Assembly: GCA_947455875.1 (NCBI GenBank)
Contig: CANGSD010000081.1
Location: 1 to 6,258 of the forward strand
Direction: 5' to 3'
DNA length: 6,258 nucleotides
Source: Comamonadaceae bacterium
Lineage (GTDB): Bacteria; Pseudomonadota; Gammaproteobacteria; Burkholderiales; Burkholderiaceae
The position numbers and the translations under genes were made by a program. Shown here piece after piece: positions 1-5,520 of this stretch. The notes under the pieces are model-generated. The model was not told the origin of the DNA. It worked only from the letters and a program-made list of their open reading frames with translations, and did not search any database. Each line of letters starts with the position of its first letter. Within the stretch, counting starts at the first letter, position 1.

Positions 1-2565
1 ATCGACCCCTCGCGTCGCAAGAGTGGTGGCGCCCTGCTGGGTGACCGCATCCGCATGAACGCGATCAACCCCTGGCGCGAAGGCCCGCGTGTCTTCATGC
101 GCTCGCTGGCCACGCGCGATTTCGGCTCCGAGATTTCTGCGGCCCTGCCCGATGTGGTGGCCGCGTGCAAGGCCGCCGGCTTTGACCTGATCGTGGTCGA
201 GACCTCAGGCATCGGCCAGGGCGACGCCGCCATCGTGCCGCATGTCGATGTGCCGATGTATGTGATGACGCCCGAGTTCGGCGCCGCCAGCCAGCTCGAG
301 AAAATCGACATGCTCGATTTCGCCGAGTTCATCGCGATCAACAAGTTCGACCGCAAAGGCGCGGCCGACGCCCTGCGCGATGTAGCCAAGCAGGTGCAAC
401 GCAATCAGGAAGCCTGGACCACGCCCACCGAATCCATGCCGGTGTTTGGCACCATGGCGGCCCGCTTCAACGACGACGGCGTCACTGCCCTGTACCAGTC
501 GCTCAAGCTGCGCCTACAGGCCCTGGGCCTGAAGCTACAAGACGGACGCTTGCCGCGCGTGGACGTGCGTCACAGCACCAACCAGACGCCCATCGTGCCG
601 CCCGCGCGCACGCGCTATCTGGCCGAGATCTCCGACACGGTGCGGGGCTACAAAAAGCGCGCACGCGCGCAGGCCACGCTGGCGCGCGAAATCCAGCAGC
701 TGCAGGCCGCTGCCGCCATGCTCAAGGTGGACAAGCCCGATCGTGCGCCGGCCTGCGAGGCGGCACTTGACCTGGCCGCCAAGCGCCAGGAGCGCCTGGA
801 CGCCGACGCCCGTCGCCTGCTGCAGCAGTGGCCCGCCATGCAACAGGCCTATGCCGGCGACGAGTACGTGGTCAAGATCCGCGACAAGGAAATCCGCACC
901 GCGCTCACCACGACATCGCTCTCGGGCACCGTCATCCGCAAGGTCAGCCTGCCGCAGTGGGAAGACCACGGCGAGATCCTCAAGTGGCTGATGCTGGATA
1001 ACGTCCCCGGCAGCTACCCCTACACCGCGGGCACCTTCGCCTTCAAGCGCGAGAACGAAGACCCCACCCGTATGTTCGCCGGTGAGGGCGATCCGTTCCG
1101 TACCAACCGTCGCTTCAAGCTCTTGTCCGAGGGCATGCCAGCCAAGCGCCTGTCCACCGCCTTCGACTCGGTCACGCTCTATGGCAACGACCCCGACGAA
1201 CGCCCCGACATCTACGGCAAGGTCGGCAACTCCGGCGTCTCGATCGCCACGCTGGACGACATGAAGGTGCTGTATGGCGGCTTCGATCTGTGCGCGCCCA
1301 CCACCTCGGTGTCCATGACCATCAATGGCCCGGCGCCCAGCATCCTGGCCATGTTCATGAACACGGCCATCGACCAGCAGCTGGAAAAGTTCAAGACCGA
1401 CAACGGCCGCGAGCCCACCGACACCGAAGCCGCCAAGATCCGCGCCTGGGTGCTGGCCCATGTGCGCGGCACGGTGCAAGCCGACATCCTGAAAGAAGAT
1501 CAGGGCCAGAACACCTGCATCTTCTCCACCGAGTTCAGCCTGAAGGTCATGGGCGACGTCGCCCAGTACTTCGTCCACCACGACGTGCGCAATTTCTACT
1601 CGGTTTCGATCTCCGGCTATCACATCGCCGAAGCCGGCGCCAACCCGATCTCGCAGCTGGCCTTCACCCTGTCCAACGGCTTCACGTTTGTGGAGGCCTA
1701 TCTGGCGCGGGGCATGCACATCGACGACTTCGCGCCCAATCTGTCCTTCTTCTTCTCCAACGGCATGGACCCGGAGTACACGGTGATGGGGCGGGTGGCC
1801 CGTCGCATCTGGGCGGTGGCCATGAAAGAAAAGTACGGCGCCAACGATCGCTCGCAAAAGCTCAAGTACCACATCCAGACCTCGGGGCGCAGCCTGCACG
1901 CGCAGGAGATCCAGTTCAACGACATCCGCACCACGCTGCAGGCGCTGATCGCGATCTACGACAACTGCAACTCGCTGCACACCAACGCGTTTGACGAAGC
2001 CATCACCACGCCCACCGAAGACAGCGTGCGCCGCGCGATGGCCATTCAGTTGATCATCAACCGCGAATGGGGCCTGGCCAAGAACGAGAACCCCAGCCAG
2101 GGCGCCTTCATCATCGAAGAACTGACCGAGTTGGTCGAAGAAGCGGTGCTCGCCGAGTTCGAGCGCATCGCCGAGCGCGGCGGCGTGCTGGGCGCCATGG
2201 AGACCGGCTATCAGCGCGGCCGCATCCAGGACGAGAGCATGCATTACGAGATGCTCAAACACACCGGCGAACTGCCGATCATCGGCGTGAACACCTTCCG
2301 CAATCCCAAGGGTGATCCGATCCCCGAAAAGCTCGAGCTGGCTCGCTCCACCGAGGAAGAAAAGCGCAATCAGCTGGCCCGCCTGCACGACTTCCATGCG
2401 CGCCATGCCGACGCCGCCCCGGCCATGCTGGCGCGTCTGCAACGCGCCGTGATCGACAACGCCAATGTATTCGAGGTGCTGATGGACGCGGTGCGCGTGT
2501 GCTCGCTGGGTCAGATCACCTCGGCCCTGTTCGAGGTGGGCGGGCAGTACCGGCGCAATATGTGA
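1..2565 (+). CDS. icmF: Fused isobutyryl-CoA mutase IcmF, 5'-truncated by the window edge
   Basis: The frame is open from base 1, giving 854 residues (numbered here from base 1). The ATG at base 55 is internal. The family is about 1,090 residues, so roughly 240 are missing: the N-terminal B12-binding domain and the Walker A loop. What remains starts in the MeaB-like G domain at [14 protein letters not shown], followed by ETSGIGQGD (residues 67-75) and the guanine-specificity motif NKFD (114-117). A linker rich in Ala, Arg and Gln follows, at about 175-300. The mutase barrel then runs to the C-terminus, with [12 protein letters not shown] and [13 protein letters not shown] carrying the conserved active-site His541. 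Phe346 and Gln503 (in GQNTC) occupy the positions that are Tyr and Arg in methylmalonyl-CoA mutase, which marks isobutyryl-CoA mutase. Family role: reversible isobutyryl-CoA/n-butyryl-CoA rearrangement in the cytoplasm using adenosylcobalamin, with the G domain guarding cofactor loading. Related fused mutases also act on isovaleryl- or pivalyl-CoA, so the true substrate is less certain than the family. Confidence 0.95.
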   Translation: MDPSRRKSGGALLGDRIRMNAINPWREGPRVFMRSLATRDFGSEISAALPDVVAACKAAGFDLIVVETSGIGQGDAAIVPHVDVPMYVMTPEFGAASQLEKIDMLDFAEFIAINKFDRKGAADALRDVAKQVQRNQEAWTTPTESMPVFGTMAARFNDDGVTALYQSLKLRLQALGLKLQDGRLPRVDVRHSTNQTPIVPPARTRYLAEISDTVRGYKKRARAQATLAREIQQLQAAAAMLKVDKPDRAPACEAALDLAAKRQERLDADARRLLQQWPAMQQAYAGDEYVVKIRDKEIRTALTTTSLSGTVIRKVSLPQWEDHGEILKWLMLDNVPGSYPYTAGTFAFKRENEDPTRMFAGEGDPFRTNRRFKLLSEGMPAKRLSTAFDSVTLYGNDPDERPDIYGKVGNSGVSIATLDDMKVLYGGFDLCAPTTSVSMTINGPAPSILAMFMNTAIDQQLEKFKTDNGREPTDTEAAKIRAWVLAHVRGTVQADILKEDQGQNTCIFSTEFSLKVMGDVAQYFVHHDVRNFYSVSISGYHIAEAGANPISQLAFTLSNGFTFVEAYLARGMHIDDFAPNLSFFFSNGMDPEYTVMGRVARRIWAVAMKEKYGANDRSQKLKYHIQTSGRSLHAQEIQFNDIRTTLQALIAIYDNCNSLHTNAFDEAITTPTEDSVRRAMAIQLIINREWGLAKNENPSQGAFIIEELTELVEEAVLAEFERIAERGGVLGAMETGYQRGRIQDESMHYEMLKHTGELPIIGVNTFRNPKGDPIPEKLELARSTEEEKRNQLARLHDFHARHADAAPAMLARLQRAVIDNANVFEVLMDAVRVCSLGQITSALFEVGGQYRRNM

Positions 2566-2571
2566 CGCCCC

Positions 2572-2599
2572 AATAGCCCAGTGCGATAGTGGGCTATTT
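2572..2599 (+). terminator. Hairpin after icmF, probable intrinsic terminator
   Basis: A perfect 9-bp inverted repeat begins six bases after the icmF stop: AATAGCCCA (2572-2580) and TGGGCTATT (2590-2598), with a 9-base loop. The right arm ends in a run of only three T, so termination may be partial. Its position suggests that it separates icmF from the transporter operon. Confidence 0.6.
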
Positions 2600-2607
2600 G
2601 ACCAACC

Positions 2608-2648
2608 TAGGGGTTGACCCGTGTGGCGCAGCGTGTCAATTACCCCTA
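2608..2648. repeat. Interrupted 11-bp inverted repeat between icmF and the transporter operon
   Basis: TAGGGGTTGAC (2608-2618) is complementary to GTCAA (2635-2639) plus CCCCTA (2643-2648). The right arm carries a 3-base TTA insertion, and 16 bases separate the arms. The inner TTGAC/GTCAA arms alone form a 26-bp dyad that could be an operator. The whole repeat could also fold in a read-through transcript. The repeat is visible directly; its function is not known. Confidence 0.45.
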
Positions 2649-2652
2649 TAGT
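2624..2652 (+). promoter_or_regulatory. Weak candidate sigma-70 promoter for the transporter operon
   Basis: TATAGT (2647-2652) matches the -10 consensus at five of six positions, but the sequence 17 bases upstream (TGGCGC, 2624-2629) is a poor -35. A good -35-like TTGACC at 2614-2619 lies 27 bases away, too far for standard spacing. A terminator precedes this stretch and an operon follows, so a promoter is expected here. This exact placement is tentative. Confidence 0.25.
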
Positions 2653-2700
2653 TGGGAGCTGCATAAAGGGCACTTCGGTGCCCCTATTTCGTTTGGGAGC
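2643..2700 (+). repeat. Two-copy leader motif CCCCTAT...TTGGGAGC
   Basis: CCCCTAT followed by TTGGGAGC occurs twice, at 2643-2659 and 2681-2700, with 2 and 5 bases between the two blocks. The second copy supplies the GGGAG ribosome-binding site of the livG-like gene. The two copies flank the UUCG hairpin. This may be a local duplication or chance in a short GC-rich leader. Confidence 0.4.
2668..2683 (+). promoter_or_regulatory. UUCG tetraloop hairpin in the leader of the transporter operon
   Basis: GGGCAC (2668-2673) and GTGCCC (2678-2683) form a perfect 6-bp stem closed by TTCG in the highly stable C(UUCG)G context. It is followed by CTATTTCGTTT, a broken T-rich stretch, so it could be a weak terminator or attenuator. 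It ends 11 bases before the ribosome-binding site, so it could equally act as a 5' mRNA stabiliser. Confidence 0.55.
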
Positions 2701-2705
2701 GTGAT

Positions 2706-3479
2706 TTGGCAGACGAGTACATCCTGGAGACGCAAGGCCTGACCAAGGAGTTCAAGGGCTTCGTCGCGGTCAACAACGTCGACCTGAAGGTGCAGCGTGG
2801 CCACATCCACGCGCTGATCGGCCCCAACGGCGCAGGCAAGACCACCTTCTTCAACCTGCTCACGAAATTCCTGCCGCCCACGCGCGGCACCATCCGCTAC
2901 CAGGGCGTCGACATCACCCACGAGAAGCCCGCGCAGATCGCCCGTCGCGGCATCGTGCGCTCGTTTCAGATCTCGGCGGTATTCCCGCACATGACGGTCC
3001 TCGAGAACGTGCGCGCCGCGCTGCAACGCAATCTGGGCACCTCCTTTCACTTCTGGAAGTCCGAGTCGTCATTGCACCCCCTGCACGAGCGCGCCCGCCA
3101 GTTGCTGGCCGATGTCGACCTGCAAGACTTCGCCGACGAGCTCACCGTCAACCTGCCCTACGGCCGCAAGCGCGCCCTCGAGCTGGCCACCACCATGGCC
3201 CTCGAGCCCGACCTCATGCTGCTCGACGAGCCCACCCAGGGCATGGGCCATGAAGACGTCGGACGCGTGACCCAGTTGATCAAGAAAGTCTCGATCGGTC
3301 GCACCATCCTCATGGTCGAACACAATATGAACGTGGTGTCCTCCATCGCCGACCGCATCACTGTGCTGCAACGTGGCGCGGTGATTGCCGACGGCCCCTA
3401 CGCCGAGGTCTCGCGCAATCCGCTGGTCATCGAGGCCTATATGGGCTCGGCCGACACCGAGCTGCAAGGGGCGCATTGA
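2706..3479 (+). CDS. livG: LivG-like ATPase of a branched-chain-amino-acid-type ABC transporter
   Basis: This 257-residue cytoplasmic ATPase subunit should power a HAAT-family importer together with the LivF-like protein encoded next. It shows Walker A GPNGAGKTT (39-47, Lys45), Q-loop Gln88 in SFQIS, Walker B LMLLDEP (170-176, with catalytic Glu175) and H-loop His206 in VEHN. Where LSGGQ is expected it reads LPYGRKR (150-156), more divergent than the LSYGQQR usual in LivG. The stretch PTQGMGHEDV after Walker B replaces the commoner PAAGLN type. The start is TTG at 2706, with GGGAG (2695-2699) six bases upstream. No in-frame ATG fits: the first Met codon lies deep within the domain. The stop TGA directly abuts the ATG of the next gene, implying translational coupling. 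The family is sure. The transported substrate cannot be read from this subunit, and the symbol denotes the subfamily rather than proven leucine transport. Confidence 0.93.
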   Translation: MADEYILETQGLTKEFKGFVAVNNVDLKVQRGHIHALIGPNGAGKTTFFNLLTKFLPPTRGTIRYQGVDITHEKPAQIARRGIVRSFQISAVFPHMTVLENVRAALQRNLGTSFHFWKSESSLHPLHERARQLLADVDLQDFADELTVNLPYGRKRALELATTMALEPDLMLLDEPTQGMGHEDVGRVTQLIKKVSIGRTILMVEHNMNVVSSIADRITVLQRGAVIADGPYAEVSRNPLVIEAYMGSADTELQGAH

Positions 3480-4190
3480 ATGACAGCCCCCACCGAACTG
3501 CTTCGCATCGACAACCTCAACGCCTGGTATGGCGAGTCGCACGTGCTGCACGGCGTGAACCTGACCGTGCATGAGGGCGAGGTCGTCTCCCTGCTCGGTC
3601 GCAACGGCGCCGGTCGCACCACCACCATGCGCGCCATCGTCGGCCTGACCGGCCGGCGCACCGGCTCCATCCAGGTGCGCGGGCAAGAGGCCATCAAGCT
3701 GCCGTCGCACAAGGTCGCGCGCCTGGGCGTGGGCTACTGCCCCGAGGAACGCGGCATTTTTGCCAGCCTCTCGGCCGAAGAAAACCTGATGCTGCCACCG
3801 GTGGTGGGTGAAGGCGGCATGAGCGTGGACGAGATCTACGAGATGTTCCCCAACCTGCAGGAGCGTGCGGCCAGCCCCGGCACCCGCCTGTCCGGTGGCG
3901 AGCAGCAGATGCTGGCGGTGGCCCGTATCCTGCGAACCGGCGCGCGCCTGCTGCTGCTCGACGAGATTTCTGAAGGCCTGGCCCCCGTCATCGTGCAAAA
4001 GCTCGCCGAGATGATCCGCAAGCTCAAGGCCCGGGGCTACACCATCGTGCTGGTCGAACAGAACTTTCGCTTCGCTGCCCCCCTGGCCGATCGCTTTTAC
4101 GTGATGGAACACGGCAAGATCGTGCGCGAGTTCGCGCAGGACCAGCTGCAGGACAACCAGTCCATGCTGCAGGAGTACCTCGGCGTCTGA
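3480..4190 (+). CDS. livF: LivF-like ATPase with a Walker A Lys-to-Arg change
   Basis: This 236-residue protein is the second ATPase of the same importer. It has the usual LivF length and motifs: Walker A GRNGAGRTT (40-48), YCPEERGIF (86-94), a canonical signature LSGGEQQ (137-143), Walker B LLLLDEISEGLAP (157-169, Asp161, Glu162) and VEQN (192-195). The normally invariant Walker A Lys is Arg46 (CGC, 3615-3617). Glu89 stands in the Q-loop Gln position and Gln194 in the H-loop His position. The latter two are common in LivF, whereas Arg46 is unusual for ABC ATPases in general. From memory, some Burkholderiales LivF-like proteins share it. The reading frame is otherwise intact, so the gene is not a pseudogene. 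It starts directly after the livG stop (TGAATG). The start is supported by that coupling and by MTAPTELLRIDNL matching the family N-terminus. Confidence 0.93.
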   Translation: MTAPTELLRIDNLNAWYGESHVLHGVNLTVHEGEVVSLLGRNGAGRTTTMRAIVGLTGRRTGSIQVRGQEAIKLPSHKVARLGVGYCPEERGIFASLSAEENLMLPPVVGEGGMSVDEIYEMFPNLQERAASPGTRLSGGEQQMLAVARILRTGARLLLLDEISEGLAPVIVQKLAEMIRKLKARGYTIVLVEQNFRFAAPLADRFYVMEHGKIVREFAQDQLQDNQSMLQEYLGV

Positions 4191-4211
4191 CGCGCCGGGA
4201 CCATTTTTTTT
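4179..4211 (+). terminator. Hairpin plus T8 tract between livF and the binding-protein gene
   Basis: Bases 4179-4185 can pair with 4193-4199 (seven pairs, one G-T) around a 7-base loop. A 4-base ACCA spacer then precedes eight T (4204-4211). The hairpin overlaps the livF stop codon. A T8 run is striking in such GC-rich DNA. The structure resembles a leaky terminator. The gap before the T tract is longer than ideal, so the T run may instead be a U-rich translation enhancer next to the ribosome-binding site. Confidence 0.35.
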
Positions 4212-4218
4212 AAAGAAG

Positions 4219-4224
4219 AAGGAG
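4219..4224 (+). promoter_or_regulatory. Strong ribosome-binding site of the binding-protein gene
   Basis: AAGGAG lies seven bases before the ATG at 4232, the best ribosome-binding site in the window. It fits the need for a large excess of the periplasmic binding protein over the membrane subunits. Confidence 0.8.
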
Positions 4225-4231
4225 TCGCGTC

Positions 4232-5446
4232 ATGAAACTCAAAAAAATCGCCGCCGCCTGCAGCCTCGCCGCTTGCGGCTTGTTTGCCGCCGCCGGGTCC
4301 GCACAGGCCCAGATCTCGGGCGACGTGATCCGCATCGGCATCATCACCGACATGTCCAGCGTCTATGCCGACATCGACGGCCAGGGCGGTGTCGAGGCCA
4401 TCCGCATGGCCATCGCCGACATGGGCGGCGCCATCAACGGCAAGAAAGTCGAGCTCGTCTCGGCTGACCACCAGAACAAGCCCGACGTCGCCGCCACCAA
4501 GGCCCGCGAATGGTTCGACACCCAGGGTCTGGACATGCTGATTGGCGGCACCAACTCCGGCACCAATCTGGCCATGGCCAAGATCGCCGCCGAGAAGAAA
4601 AAGCCCTTCATCGCCATCGGCGCCGCCACCTCGGCCCTGACCAACGACCAGTGCACCCCCTACACCCTGCACTGGGCCTATGACACCACGGCACTGGCCA
4701 AGGGCACGGGCAATGCGGTGGTCAAGGCCGGCGGCAAGAGCTGGTACTTCCTGACTGCCGACTACGCCTTCGGCCACCAGCTGCAAGCCGACACCACCCG
4801 CGTGGTGCAGGCCTCCGGTGGCACCGTGGCCGGCGCCGTGCGCTCGCCCCTGAACGCCAGCGACTTCTCCTCCTTCCTGCTGCAGGCGCAGGGCAGCAAG
4901 GCCCAGATCCTGGGTCTGGCCACTGCCGGCGGTGACACCATCAACGCCATCAAGGCCGCCAACGAGTTCGGCATCACCAAGACCATGAAGCTGGCCGGTC
5001 TGCTGGTGTTCATCAACGACATCCACTCGCTGGGTCTGAAGACCACCCAGGGCATGTACCTGACCGACAGCTGGTACTGGAACCAGACCCCCGAGACCCG
5101 CGCCTGGGCCCGTCGCTTCTTCGAGAAGATGAAGCGCATGCCCTCCTCCATCCAGGCCGCCGACTACTCGGCCACCCTGCAGTACCTGAACGCGGTCAAG
5201 GCCACTGGCAGCGACGACGCCGAGAAGGTGCTGACCCACCTGCGCAAGACCAAGTTCAACGACATCTTCATGAAGGGCGGTTATGTGCGCGCCGACGGCC
5301 GCGTGATCCACGACATGTACCTGATGCAGGTGAAGTCGCCGGACAAGTCCACCGAGCCCTGGGATTACTACAACGTCGTGCAGGTGATGAAGGGCGAAGA
5401 AGCCTGGACCACCAAAGCCGAGAGCAAGTGCCCGCTCTGGAAGTGA
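4232..5446 (+). CDS. Periplasmic solute-binding protein of a LIV/HAAT-type ABC transporter
   Basis: This 404-residue exported protein belongs to the type-I periplasmic-binding fold (LivJ/LivK-like, Peripla_BP_6). It should capture the solute and deliver it to the LivH/LivM permease. The N-terminus is a signal peptide: basic MKLKK, a hydrophobic Ala-rich core, then SAQA with probable cleavage after Ala26. A lipobox-like LAAC at 12-15 offers an alternative lipoprotein reading. The mature protein opens with VIRIGIITDMS (32-42), the typical first strand. It continues with NGKKVELVSADHQNKPDVA (70-88), GGTNSGTNLAMA (105-116) and the hinge-region segment TADYAFGHQLQADT (175-188). Cys141 and Cys400 are the only Cys residues in the mature part and could form a disulfide. 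The length is normal for the family. The ligand cannot be assigned: relatives bind branched-chain amino acids, amides, short acids or aromatic acids. A gene symbol is withheld for that reason. Proximity to icmF hints at a branched or acyl-CoA-forming substrate. Confidence 0.92.
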   Translation: MKLKKIAAACSLAACGLFAAAGSAQAQISGDVIRIGIITDMSSVYADIDGQGGVEAIRMAIADMGGAINGKKVELVSADHQNKPDVAATKAREWFDTQGLDMLIGGTNSGTNLAMAKIAAEKKKPFIAIGAATSALTNDQCTPYTLHWAYDTTALAKGTGNAVVKAGGKSWYFLTADYAFGHQLQADTTRVVQASGGTVAGAVRSPLNASDFSSFLLQAQGSKAQILGLATAGGDTINAIKAANEFGITKTMKLAGLLVFINDIHSLGLKTTQGMYLTDSWYWNQTPETRAWARRFFEKMKRMPSSIQAADYSATLQYLNAVKATGSDDAEKVLTHLRKTKFNDIFMKGGYVRADGRVIHDMYLMQVKSPDKSTEPWDYYNVVQVMKGEEAWTTKAESKCPLWK

Positions 5447-5468
5447 TCGCCTGACACGACCCACCCCA

Positions 5469-5502
5469 CGCGCCGTACGCTCCCACCGGGAGCGGCGGCG
5501 CG
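5469..5502 (+). promoter_or_regulatory. Long GC-rich hairpin between the binding-protein and permease genes
   Basis: CGCGCCG (5469-5475) pairs with CGGCGCG (5496-5502), and CGCTCCC (5478-5484) pairs with GGGAGCG (5488-5494). This makes 14 bp with a small TA/G internal loop and a 3-base ACC apical loop. No T tract follows, so it is not a standard intrinsic terminator. Stems after binding-protein genes are known to protect the upstream mRNA and lower expression of the permease genes downstream; that role is inferred here. Confidence 0.6.
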
Positions 5503-5520
5503 GCTGATCGCACGCATTCC

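Noticed and set aside
1290..1994. A 234-codon + strand open frame inside icmF
   Set aside because: It is an Arg/His-rich out-of-frame reading within the mutase domain. The in-frame protein matches the family throughout.
2614..2642. TTGACC (2614-2619) paired with CAATTA (2637-2642) as a promoter
   Set aside because: The spacing of 17 is right, but the -10 element matches the consensus poorly. TATAGT at 2647 is a better -10, though it lacks a good -35.
2624..2642. Sigma-54 promoter suggested by TGGCGC
   Set aside because: The GC dinucleotide required at the correct distance for the -12 element is absent (CA is found there).
535..2673. A 712-codon open frame on the minus strand across icmF
   Set aside because: It lies opposite a certain gene. 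The product is rich in His, Gly, Val, Ala and Arg with no recognisable domain, as expected from GC-biased third positions of the + strand gene.
3069..4112. A 347-codon minus-strand open frame spanning the livG-livF junction
   Set aside because: It covers parts of two certain genes and shows the same shadow composition, with no family motif.
3480..4190. livF as a pseudogene because of the Walker A change
   Set aside because: The frame is full length, all other motifs are present, the start is coupled to livG, and the substitution is conservative and fits a degenerate-site arrangement.
4097..5464. A 455-codon open frame on the minus strand across the binding-protein gene
   Set aside because: It is low-complexity Gly/Val/Leu/His sequence opposite a well-supported gene, with no domain, no ribosome-binding logic and no partner genes on that strand.
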